DNA of 64,000 nt. Source: Novilysobacter_A longmucuonensis (lineage in GTDB: Bacteria > Pseudomonadota > Gammaproteobacteria > Xanthomonadales > Xanthomonadaceae). Shown piece by piece: positions 16,312 to 23,606 of the stretch. The DNA is taken from assembly GCF_046600735.1 (NCBI RefSeq), contig NZ_JBJMAW010000002.1:186001-250000 (forward strand). The letters are read 5' to 3'. A model generated the notes under the pieces. The model was not told the origin of the DNA, did not search any database, and saw only the letters and a program-made list of their open reading frames with translations. The first letter of the stretch is position 1. Every line of letters begins with the position of its first letter. Both the position numbers and the translations under genes were made by a program.

Positions 16312-17502
16312 TCAGGCGGCGCGGGAAACCACAGCTTCCGCGCTGCCGAGCGCCTGCGCCAGGTCCGCCCACAGGTCATCGACATGCTCGATCCCGGCCG
16401 ATAGCCGCAGCAGGCCCGGGGTGATCCCGCACGCCTCGCGGGTGGGCTCATCAAGCACGCGATGGGTCAGGCCGGCCGGGTGCTGGATCAGCGTGTCGAC
16501 CGAGCCGAGACTGACCGCGGGCGTCATCAGCCGCACCGCCTTGAGCACCGCCGCGGCGGCCGCGTGCCCACCCGACAGCTCGAATGCCAGCAGCGCTCCC
16601 GGCCCGCGCATCTGCGCCTGCAGCAGCGCGTCGTTGCGTACCGTGCCCATGCCCGGATAGAACACCTTCCGCACTCCCGGATGTTCGGCCAGCCGTTGCG
16701 CGAGCACCCCTGCGTTGGCCTGCGCACGCTCCACCCGCAATGTCAGCGTCGGCAGGCCACGATGCAGCAGGTAGGCCCCCAGCGGATGCAGCAGGGCGCC
16801 GGTGGCGGCCCGCACCTGCCGCAGGCTGCGGGCGTGCTCCTCGGCGCAGCACACCACCCCGGCGATGACATCGCCGTGCCCGCCGAGGAACTTGGTCGCG
16901 CTGTGCAGCACGTAGGTCGCGCCCAGCTCCGCCGGCCGCTGCAGCACCGGCGTGGCAAAGGTCGAATCGACCACCACCGGCACGTCCCCGGCCGCCGCGA
17001 CCACCGCACGGATGTCCACCAGCCCCAGGGTCGGATTGGCCGGGGTCTCGATGATTACCAGCGCGGTGTCGGCGCGGCGGCGGGCGGCGATCTGGTCGGC
17101 GTCGACGAACTCGGCCTCCAGTCCGGTCAGGCCGCTGGCCAGCAGATGATCGGAGGTGCCATACAGCGGGCGCACCACCAGCACATGATTTCCACGCGCG
17201 CGGGCGGACATCAGCAAGGCGGTCAGCGCGGCCATGCCCGAGCCGAACGCGACGCATGCCTCGGTGCCTTCCAGCGTCGCCAGGGCGCGCTCGACCCGGG
17301 CCACGGTAGGGTTGTGCAGGCGCGCGTAGATCGGGTTTTCGGCACTGGCATCGCCGCCGACCAGCGCATCGAAACTTGCCGTCCCGGCACCCAGGTCGGG
17401 AACCGGATAGGTCGTGGACAGATCGATCGGCGGGGCATGCACGCCCAGTTCGACCAGGTCTTCGCGACCGGCATGCACGGCCAGGGTATCGAGACGCGAC
17501 AT
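16312..17502 (-). CDS. Cys/Met-metabolism PLP-dependent lyase (methionine gamma-lyase or cystathionine gamma-lyase/synthase type)
   Basis: A 396-residue fold-type I PLP enzyme of the trans-sulfuration family. The phosphate-cup region includes ARLHNPTVARVERALA and the Schiff-base Lys lies near residue 204 in SATKFLGGHGDVIAG. The active-site loop reads RPLYGTSDHL. Methionine gamma-lyases usually have YGCT here, so the characteristic Cys is absent and the exact reaction is open. A divergent Lrp/AsnC regulator 92 bp away is the arrangement seen for mdeA-mdeR in Pseudomonas, which favours a catabolic gamma-lyase. Length is normal. Confidence 0.85.
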   Translation of the reverse strand: MSRLDTLAVHAGREDLVELGVHAPPIDLSTTYPVPDLGAGTASFDALVGGDASAENPIYARLHNPTVARVERALATLEGTEACVAFGSGMAALTALLMSARARGNHVLVVRPLYGTSDHLLASGLTGLEAEFVDADQIAARRRADTALVIIETPANPTLGLVDIRAVVAAAGDVPVVVDSTFATPVLQRPAELGATYVLHSATKFLGGHGDVIAGVVCCAEEHARSLRQVRAATGALLHPLGAYLLHRGLPTLTLRVERAQANAGVLAQRLAEHPGVRKVFYPGMGTVRNDALLQAQMRGPGALLAFELSGGHAAAAAVLKAVRLMTPAVSLGSVDTLIQHPAGLTHRVLDEPTREACGITPGLLRLSAGIEHVDDLWADLAQALGSAEAVVSRAA

Positions 17503-17594
17503 CGGCTAATCCATTCGGATGTGAAGCAAGATCCTAGAACGTACTGCGCCTGATAAGCTGCCGCCCGAACAATATTTCGCCGGAGCGACCTGCC

Positions 17595-18077
17595 ATGCAT
17601 CTGGATCGAATCGACTTCGCCCTCCTGCGCCTGTTGCGGAAGAACGCTCGGCTGCCGAACAAGGATCTGGCCGAACGGGTCGGGATTGCGCCCTCCACGG
17701 CGCTGGAGCGGGTCCGCCGGCTGCGCGAGTCGCGCACCCTGCTCGGCTTCCATGCGGAGATCACGCCCGCGGCCATCGGCATTGGCCTGCAGGCGCTCGT
17801 CTCAGTGCGGCTGGCGCAGCATTCGCGCACGCTGCTGGATGGTTTCCAGGCGCACCTGCATGCGCTGCCGGAGGTCCTGGCGTTCTATCACGTGGCCGGG
17901 GCCGACGACTTCCTGGTCCATGTCGGCGTGCGCGACAGTGCGCACATGCGTGAGTTCGCGTTGTCGGCGTTTACCGAGCGCCCCGAAGTGGCGCGGATCG
18001 AGACCCGCCTGATCTTCGAATTCCAGCGCAATACCGAACTGCCGGGCCAACTGGAGCTGGACCGCGACGACGGCTAA
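17595..18077 (+). CDS. Lrp/AsnC-family transcriptional regulator
   Basis: A 160-residue regulator. The N-terminal helix-turn-helix (about 1-60) contains DFALLRLLRKNARLPNKDLA and STALERVRRLRES. The C-terminal RAM/AsnC ligand domain follows, with YHVAGADDFLVHVGVRD near residue 97-113. Such proteins form octamers and sense amino acids. It is divergent from the PLP lyase gene, which it most likely controls in response to methionine or a related amino acid. The 92-bp intergenic space would hold both promoters. Effector identity cannot be read from the sequence. Confidence 0.92.
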   Translation: MHLDRIDFALLRLLRKNARLPNKDLAERVGIAPSTALERVRRLRESRTLLGFHAEITPAAIGIGLQALVSVRLAQHSRTLLDGFQAHLHALPEVLAFYHVAGADDFLVHVGVRDSAHMREFALSAFTERPEVARIETRLIFEFQRNTELPGQLELDRDDG

Positions 18078-18107
18078 CCCGCTGGGCTGCAGCACGAGCG
18101 TGACGGG

Positions 18108-18512
18108 CTACAGCGCGTCGATATCGCCCAGTGCGCGGATCAGTCGACGGGCGCGCTTGTCGGGCTTGCCCTCGGGGGCGCGGTAGCCGGTGCGCTGTGC
18201 GATCTGCAGCGCGCGCGCCTGCTCGCGTTGCAGGCGAGAGGTTTCGCTTTCCTCGTACAGCCCCCGCGCCACCGGCGCCGCGCCGCGGCTGTCGCTCAAG
18301 CCCAGCACGGTGACCTCGAATGCCTCCTGGCCGCGCGCGATCCGCAGCACGTCGCCGTTGCGCACCGCGCGCGATGCCTTGGCGCGCTGGCCGCCGAGCT
18401 CGACCTTGCCGGTCTCTATCGCCTGCCGCGCCAGGCTGCGGGTCTTGAAGAAACGCGCGGCCCACAGCCACAGGTCGAGGCGGACGGTTGCGATGGGTTC
18501 GGATGGGGTCAT
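18108..18512 (-). CDS. hslR: Heat-shock protein Hsp15 / S4-domain RNA-binding protein
   Basis: A 134-residue protein that binds free 50S subunits carrying nascent chains and helps recycle stalled ribosomes. The S4 RNA-binding domain covers about residues 9-70 (VRLDLWLWAARFFKTRSLA, KVELGGQRAKASRAVRNGD). A basic C-terminal tail includes APEGKPDKRARR. I chose the Met of MTPSEPIATV because it matches family length and the upstream codons are not conserved, although the Shine-Dalgarno is weak. It lies downstream of rplS beyond a terminator-like hairpin, so it may be transcribed separately. Confidence 0.88.
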   Translation of the reverse strand: MTPSEPIATVRLDLWLWAARFFKTRSLARQAIETGKVELGGQRAKASRAVRNGDVLRIARGQEAFEVTVLGLSDSRGAAPVARGLYEESETSRLQREQARALQIAQRTGYRAPEGKPDKRARRLIRALGDIDAL

Positions 18513-18590
18513 TTGGGTCACGGCGTACGTCAGGGCGGCGGCGCACAGGACATCTTGATGGACGATCGACCTTGGCTTGGCCAAACGCAA

Positions 18591-18612
18591 ACGGCCGCCC
18601 AGGGGCGGCCGT
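18591..18612 (-). terminator. Terminator-like hairpin after rplS
   Basis: ACGGCCGCCC and GGGCGGCCGT are exact inverted repeats separated by two bases, 44 bp downstream of the rplS stop. On the minus strand the stem is followed by TTGCGTTTGG, a moderate T-rich tail. It probably ends the rpsP-rimM-trmD-rplS transcript before hslR. Confidence 0.7.
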
Positions 18613-18655
18613 CGATGCGACTGGCGCTGCGCGCTCCGGAGAGCGCCTCCGGAAC

Positions 18656-19057
18656 TTACTTGGTGGCGGCAGCGGCTGCCTTGGCCTTGGCGTATGCGGC
18701 CAGGTCTTCCTTGATGCGCGCCTTCTTGCCTTCCAGGCCACGCAGGTAATACAGCTTGCCGGCGCGAACCTTGCCGCGACGCTTGACCTCGACCGATTCG
18801 ATCACCGCGCTGTGGGACTGGAACACGCGCTCGACGCCGAAGCCGTGCGACATCTTGCGCACGGTGAATGCCGCGTTGAGTCCGCCGTTCTTCCTGGCGA
18901 TCACCACGCCCTCGTAGGCCTGGACGCGCTCGCGGTTGCCTTCCTTGACCTTGACGTTGACCACCACGGTGTCACCGGGGCTGAAATCCGGCAGCTGGCG
19001 CTGGATCTGTTCGGATTCGAAATTCTGCAGCAGCGTATTGAGCGAGGGCTTGTTCAT
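18656..19057 (-). CDS. rplS: 50S ribosomal protein L19
   Basis: A 133-residue ribosomal protein at the 30S-50S interface. The sequence from MNKPSLNTLLQNFESEQ through FSPGDTVVVNVKV and GNRERVQAYEGVVIA to GKLYYLRGLEGKKARIKE is the full L19 pattern. An Ala/Lys-rich tail closes the protein. The start is taken at the conserved MNKPSL. Open frame upstream is not L19-like. It is the last gene of the rpsP-rimM-trmD-rplS cluster. Confidence 0.98.
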   Translation of the reverse strand: MNKPSLNTLLQNFESEQIQRQLPDFSPGDTVVVNVKVKEGNRERVQAYEGVVIARKNGGLNAAFTVRKMSHGFGVERVFQSHSAVIESVEVKRRGKVRAGKLYYLRGLEGKKARIKEDLAAYAKAKAAAAATK

Positions 19058-19188
19058 GACGTTGACCTGTTGGATTGCCACTGCGTGGCTTGCCTGTTGG
19101 AGTCGTTGTAGCGCGAGTGCACGTGGACCCGCGTCTGGCATTGGGTGGAGCGAAGCCGCGCATTATAGCGGCCTTTTTCCTTGCGCGG

Positions 19189-19989
19189 CTAGGGCTTAGC
19201 GGTTCTTGCCTGATCGAGGGGGTTTTCCGCCGCGACATCGGTGGCGGCCTGCGCCAGCGACGCCCGGTACTCGTCCAGCAACCTGCGATCGGCCTTCGAC
19301 AGCGCCGCCTCGTCGAGCAGGTCGGGCCGGCGCTGCCAGGTGCGGCCGAGCGCCTGGCGCCGGCGCCAGCGCGCGATCTCGGCATGGTTGCCCGACATCA
19401 GCACCGCCGGCACCTCGCCCAGTTCATGCTCGACCGGCCGGGTGTAATGCGGGCAGTCGAGCAGGCCGTCGTCGCCGAAACTGTCCTGGGTGGCCGACTC
19501 GACATCGTTCAGCACACCCTCCTGCAGCCGCGCCACCGCATCGACCAGCACCGCGGCGGCCAGTTCGCCGCCGGACAGCACGTAGTCGCCGATCGAGATC
19601 TCCTCGTCGACCTCGGCCGCGATCAGGCGCTCGTCGATCCCCTCGTAGCGGCCGCACAGCAGGATCAGCCGGTCACGGCCGGCCAGCTCGCGGACCCGGG
19701 CCTGGGTCAGCGGCGCGCCTTGCGGGCTCAGGTAGACCACCTTGGCCAGCGCCGGGTCAGCGGCGCGGGCCGCGCGCAGACTGGCGCGCAGCGGGTCGAT
19801 CAGCATGACCATGCCGGGACCGCCACCGAACGGGCGCTCGTCGACACGGCGGTAGTTGCCCTCGGCGTGGTCGCGCGGGTTCCAGCCATGCAGCGACAGC
19901 AGACCGCGCTCGGCGGCCCGCCCGACCACGCCGAACGCGGCGCACTGGGCGACGAATTCGGGGAACAGGCTGATGACGTCGATGCGCAT
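19189..19989 (-). CDS. trmD: tRNA (guanine-N1)-methyltransferase TrmD
   Basis: A 266-residue SPOUT-class enzyme that makes m1G37 in tRNAs to prevent +1 frameshifting. MRIDVISLFPEFV is the conserved N-terminus. The trefoil-knot SAM site includes PFGGGPGMVML, ILLCGRYEGIDERLI and SIGDYVLSGGELAA, and the C-terminal half contains PHYTRP and the LMSGNHAEIARWRR tail. The start was set at the family Met and not at the longer open frame. It lies 81 bp after rimM and 131 bp before rplS. Confidence 0.97.
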   Translation of the reverse strand: MRIDVISLFPEFVAQCAAFGVVGRAAERGLLSLHGWNPRDHAEGNYRRVDERPFGGGPGMVMLIDPLRASLRAARAADPALAKVVYLSPQGAPLTQARVRELAGRDRLILLCGRYEGIDERLIAAEVDEEISIGDYVLSGGELAAAVLVDAVARLQEGVLNDVESATQDSFGDDGLLDCPHYTRPVEHELGEVPAVLMSGNHAEIARWRRRQALGRTWQRRPDLLDEAALSKADRRLLDEYRASLAQAATDVAAENPLDQARTAKP

Positions 19990-19990
19990 A

Positions 19991-20070
19991 AAGCGAGGGG
20001 TGAGTGCAGAGGAGTGAGTAGTGAGACAGCCGGAGAGTACCCTCTCACTCCTCACTCTCCCCCCTCACTT
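19991..20070. repeat. Imperfect inverted repeat between rimM and trmD
   Basis: A GA-rich arm (GAGGGGTGAGTGCAGAGGAG at 19994-20013) faces a CT-rich arm (CTCTCACTCCTCACTCTCCC at 20042-20061). Together they can fold into a long imperfect hairpin inside the ribosomal transcript, right before the trmD start. It could reduce TrmD expression relative to the ribosomal proteins. Confidence 0.5.
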
Positions 20071-20586
20071 CTAGAAATCCGGATCCCAATCGACCGTCAC
20101 CACACCGGCCTCGAAGTCGATATCGGTGATGAACTGCGGGCGCACGAACGGGATCATGCGTTCGCGCTCCTCGTCACGCGCGACCAGCACGTCATTGGCC
20201 CCGGTGGCGAACAGGTGCGAGACGGTGCCGAAGGCGACGCCTTCCAGATTGACCACGCGCAGGCCTTCCAGGTCGACCCAGTAATACTCGTCGGGACTGG
20301 GCGGCGGCAGCGCCGAGCGCGGCACGTAGATCTCGGTGCCGCCCAGCGCCTCGGCCGCGTCGCGGTCGCTCACGTCCGGGAACTGGCCCATCAGGTGCTT
20401 GCCGCTGTCACGCCCCTGCGCGCCGCGCAGCTCGCGCTCGCGCCCCATCGGGTCGACCAGCAGCCAGGGCTGGTAGCGGAAGATCGCATTGCGCGGCTCG
20501 GTCCACGACTCGAGCTTCACCTCGCCACGCAAACCGAAGGCGCCAAGCACCCTGCCAAGGAGGATGCGGCGCCCGGAATCGTTCAT
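20071..20586 (-). CDS. rimM: 16S rRNA processing protein RimM
   Basis: A 171-residue 30S assembly factor that binds S19. The N-terminal RimM domain contains RILLGRVLGAFGLRGEVKLES, and the C-terminal PRC-barrel contains EYYWVDLEGLRVVN and IPFVRPQFITDIDF. Length and order are normal. It starts 43 bp after the rpsP stop and is clearly co-transcribed with rpsP, trmD and rplS. Confidence 0.97.
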   Translation of the reverse strand: MNDSGRRILLGRVLGAFGLRGEVKLESWTEPRNAIFRYQPWLLVDPMGRERELRGAQGRDSGKHLMGQFPDVSDRDAAEALGGTEIYVPRSALPPPSPDEYYWVDLEGLRVVNLEGVAFGTVSHLFATGANDVLVARDEERERMIPFVRPQFITDIDFEAGVVTVDWDPDF

Positions 20587-20629
20587 CTCGAAAAGGCGGC
20601 CGCGCGGCTTGCCACGCGCGGCCTGCGGC

Positions 20630-20917
20630 TCAGGCTGCGGAAGCAGCCGGCGCGTCGGCGGGCGCCGTGCCGGGCGACTTCTGCGCCTCCTTGTAGAGCA
20701 CGCCGACCTTGTCGGTCAGCTGCGCGCCCTGGGAGACCCAGTGATTCACGCGCTCCAGGTCGAGCTCGACGCGCTTTTCGCCGCCGGTGGCGACCGGGTT
20801 GTAGTAACCGACGCGCTCGATGTTGCGGCCGTCGCGGGCGCTGCGGCTGTCGGTGACGATGATGTGGTAGAACGGACGCTTCTTGGCGCCGCCGCGGGTC
20901 AGTCGGATCTTGACCAT
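20630..20917 (-). CDS. rpsP: 30S ribosomal protein S16
   Basis: A 95-residue ribosomal protein. The conserved N-terminus is MVKIRLTRGGAKKRPFYHI, followed by VTDSRSARDGRNIERVGYYN. The tail after about residue 80 is Ala/Pro-rich and variable in the family. I start at MVKIRL, not at an upstream in-frame Met whose codons are not S16-like. It is the first gene of the rpsP operon; the ffh gene is 254 bp upstream. Confidence 0.98.
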   Translation of the reverse strand: MVKIRLTRGGAKKRPFYHIIVTDSRSARDGRNIERVGYYNPVATGGEKRVELDLERVNHWVSQGAQLTDKVGVLYKEAQKSPGTAPADAPAASAA

Positions 20918-21010
20918 GGATTGCTGTTTCCTGTGTTGCCCAGCCGCCGGGATGACGGGGTAAGCCGGCAATTATAGGGGGCTTTCCCGTGCGAGTGGAA
21001 GCCTTTGCCT

Positions 21011-21062
21011 TGCCCTCACCCCAGCCCTCTCCCGCGTGCGGGAGAGGGCTGGGGTGAGGGCA
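21011..21062. repeat. Perfect 25-bp inverted repeat between ffh and rpsP
   Basis: The left arm TGCCCTCACCCCAGCCCTCT plus CCCGC and its exact complement are separated by only GT. This is the widely distributed CCCTCACCCCAGCCCTCTCC repeat. A related hairpin, CCTTCTCCCG-TGAA-CGGGAGAAGG, follows at 21121-21144. Both lie downstream of ffh and upstream of rpsP, where they may act as terminators or mRNA barriers. Confidence 0.9.
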
Positions 21063-21171
21063 GGCGAGACGCACTTGCGTCGCACGTACATGTCGCGTGC
21101 CCTCATCCGCCCTTTGGGCACCTTCTCCCGTGAACGGGAGAAGGGGGTTTGTCCGCCTGCGGAGGGCGTTT

Positions 21172-22536
21172 TTAGAAGGGCATGCCGCCGCGGCCGCCCA
21201 TCATGCCCTTCATGCCGCGCATCATGCCTTTCATGCCGCCGCGGCCGAGCTTGCTCATCATCTTTTCCATCTGCTGGAACTGCTTCATGAGCTTGTTGAC
21301 GTCGGCCGGGGTCATGCCCGAGCCCCGTGCGATGCGCGCCCGCCGGGAGCCGTTCAGCAATGCCGGGTTGCGGCGCTCCTTCTTGGTCATCGAATTGATG
21401 ATCGCGACCATGCGCGGCACTTCCTTGCCGGTCACCTGGTTCTTGACCGAATCGGGGATCTGGCCCATCCCCGGCAGCTTGTCCATCAGGCCGGAGATGC
21501 CGCCCATGTTCTGCATCTGGTCGAGCTGGTCGCGCATGTCGTTGAGGTCGAACTTCCTGCCCTTGGCGACCTTGGCGGCGAGCCTGGAAGCCTTGTCCTG
21601 GTCGACCTGCTGCTCGACCTGCTCGACCAGGCTGAGCACGTCGCCCATGTCGAGGATGCGGCTGGCCACGCGTTCGGGGTGGAACACGTCCAGGCCATCG
21701 GGTTTCTCGCCGGTGCCGATGAACTTGATCGGCCGACCGGTGATGTAACGCACGCTCAGCGCCGCGCCGCCGCGCGCGTCGCCGTCCGTCTTGGTCAGCA
21801 CCACGCCGGTCAGCGGCAGCGCCTCGCTGAAGGCCTTGGCGGTGGTCGCCGCATCCTGGCCGGTCATCGAATCGACCACGAACAGGGTTTCCACCGGCGC
21901 CACCGCCGCATGCAACGCCTTGATCTCGGCCATCATCGCCTCGTCGATCGCGAGGCGGCCGGCGGTGTCGACGATCAGCACGTCGGCGAAGGACTTGCGC
22001 GCGTCATCGATGGCGGCGCGGACGATGGCCTCGGGCTGCTGCGAGGCATCCGAGGCGAAGAACAGCACCTCGACCTGCTGCGCCAGCGTCCTGAGCTGCT
22101 CGATGGCGGCCGGCCGGTAGACGTCGGCCGAGACCACCATGACCTTCTTCTTGCGGCGCTCCTTGAGGTGCTTGGCGAGCTTGGCGACGGTGGTGGTCTT
22201 GCCCGCGCCCTGCAGGCCGGCCATCAGGATCACCGCCGGCGCCGGGACGTTGAGATTCAGGTCGGCTGCCTGCGCGCCCATGACCGTGGTCATCTCATCG
22301 CGCACGATCTTGATCAGCGCCTGGCCCGGGGTCAGCGACTTGATCACCTCCTGGCCGACCGCGCGCACCTTGATGCGCTCCATCAGCGCCTGCACCACCG
22401 GCAACGCGACGTCGGCCTCCAGCAGCGCGATGCGGACCTCCCGCAGCGACTCGCGGATGTTCTCCTCGGTCAGCCGGCCGCGGCCACGCAGGCGCTCGAT
22501 GGTGCCGGACAGGCGCTGGGTCAGGGATTCGAACAT
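21172..22536 (-). CDS. ffh: Signal recognition particle protein Ffh
   Basis: A 454-residue SRP GTPase that targets inner-membrane proteins with 4.5S RNA and FtsY. The N-domain starts MFESLTQRLSGTIERLRGRG. The G-domain has GLQGAGKTTTVAKLA, DTAGRL and TKTDGDARGG. The M-domain is Met/Gly-rich and ends in the repeats GRGGMKGMMRGMKGMMGG. The start is the conserved MFESL. ypjD is divergent, as in E. coli. The ribosomal rpsP cluster lies downstream, separated by repeats. Confidence 0.98.
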   Translation of the reverse strand: MFESLTQRLSGTIERLRGRGRLTEENIRESLREVRIALLEADVALPVVQALMERIKVRAVGQEVIKSLTPGQALIKIVRDEMTTVMGAQAADLNLNVPAPAVILMAGLQGAGKTTTVAKLAKHLKERRKKKVMVVSADVYRPAAIEQLRTLAQQVEVLFFASDASQQPEAIVRAAIDDARKSFADVLIVDTAGRLAIDEAMMAEIKALHAAVAPVETLFVVDSMTGQDAATTAKAFSEALPLTGVVLTKTDGDARGGAALSVRYITGRPIKFIGTGEKPDGLDVFHPERVASRILDMGDVLSLVEQVEQQVDQDKASRLAAKVAKGRKFDLNDMRDQLDQMQNMGGISGLMDKLPGMGQIPDSVKNQVTGKEVPRMVAIINSMTKKERRNPALLNGSRRARIARGSGMTPADVNKLMKQFQQMEKMMSKLGRGGMKGMMRGMKGMMGGRGGMPF

Positions 22537-22735
22537 GGAAGCGGCACCGCAACGGCGAAACGGAACCGCTGATTGTAGCCGGTAGGATGGGCACGTTTTT
22601 GGTGCCCACCGGCGTGGCGGCCAAGCTGGTGGGCAGGGAAAGCATGCCCACTCTGCGGCTGCCCGGTCGCATCTCCGGCTCCGGATCGCGGCTGAAGCCG
22701 CTCCTACTGCTGCACGGCTGTGCCACACTGCGGCG

Positions 22736-23524
22736 ATGACAATCGTTCTCATCGCCATCGTGCTTTACCTCGCCGCCGCCGGCCTGCTGGTCGTCGGCGT
22801 GCGCCGCGATACCGGGCGGATGCCAAGGCCGTGGTGGTTGCCGGCGGCCGCTGCGGTGGTGCTGCATGCAGCCGCGCATCTGGTGGCGTGGCGCGCTTCG
22901 GGCACCGCCGACCTGCACTTCTTCGCGGCGCTGTCGCTGGTCGGACTCGGCATGGCCGCGCTGACCACCCTGGTCGGCGCGGCGGGGCGGATGGGCGCGC
23001 TGGGGGTGGTCGTGTTCCCGCTGGCGGCACTCGCCCTGGTGGGTTACCACCGCCATGGCCCGGTCCCGTCGATCGCCCTGGATTGGCGGCTGCAGCTGCA
23101 CGCCTGGTTCGCGTTGCTGGCCTACGCCACCCTGGCGGTGGCCGCGTTGCTGGCGGTCATGCTGTGGGCGCAGGAACGCGCGCTGCGCCGGCGCGACTTC
23201 CACCGCTGGCTGCGCGCCCTGCCGCCGCTGGTCGAACTGGAGACGCTGCTGTTCCGCACCATCGCGGTCGGCTTCGTGTTGCTGACCGCGACGCTGCTGA
23301 CCGGCGTGCTGTTCGTCCAAAACCTGCTGACCCAGGACCTCGTGCACAAGACCGTGCTGAGCGTGTTGTCGTGGCTGGCCTTCGGCGCCCTGCTCGTTGG
23401 GCGGTGGCGCTACGGCTGGCGCGGGGCGGTCGCGGTGCGCTGGACGCTCATGGCGATGGCGCTGCTGGTGCTGGCCTACTTCGGCAGCAAGTTCGTGCTG
23501 GAGCTGGTGCTGGGGCGCGCCTGA
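22736..23524 (+). CDS. ypjD: CcsA/HemX-type inner-membrane protein (YpjD)
   Basis: A 262-residue membrane protein with about eight predicted segments, such as IVLIAIVLYLAAAGLLVVGV at the N-terminus. It belongs to the cytochrome c assembly (CcsA) superfamily. The segment LHAWFALLAYATLAVAALLAV carries the conserved His of that fold. No WWD haem-handling motif is obvious, and the E. coli relative YpjD is not a proven cytochrome assembly factor. Its position divergent from ffh is the same as in E. coli, which supports orthology. Function remains uncertain. Confidence 0.8.
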   Translation: MTIVLIAIVLYLAAAGLLVVGVRRDTGRMPRPWWLPAAAAVVLHAAAHLVAWRASGTADLHFFAALSLVGLGMAALTTLVGAAGRMGALGVVVFPLAALALVGYHRHGPVPSIALDWRLQLHAWFALLAYATLAVAALLAVMLWAQERALRRRDFHRWLRALPPLVELETLLFRTIAVGFVLLTATLLTGVLFVQNLLTQDLVHKTVLSVLSWLAFGALLVGRWRYGWRGAVAVRWTLMAMALLVLAYFGSKFVLELVLGRA

Positions 23525-23540
23525 ACGTGGCCGCTGTTGT

Positions 23541-23606
23541 GTAGAGCGCAACTTGCTGCGCTGCGCGGCGGCTACATGAAAGGCTTCCGAGCAAGCTCGG
23601 CTCTAC
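23541..23606. repeat. Facing REP pair at the ypjD / GGDEF-EAL junction
   Basis: A diverged GTAGAGCGCAACTTGCTGCG copy at 23541 faces a standard CCGAGCAAGCTCGGCTCTAC copy ending at 23606. It overlaps the last codon of the convergent GGDEF-EAL gene, so the element has been captured at the 3' end of a reading frame. Confidence 0.8.
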
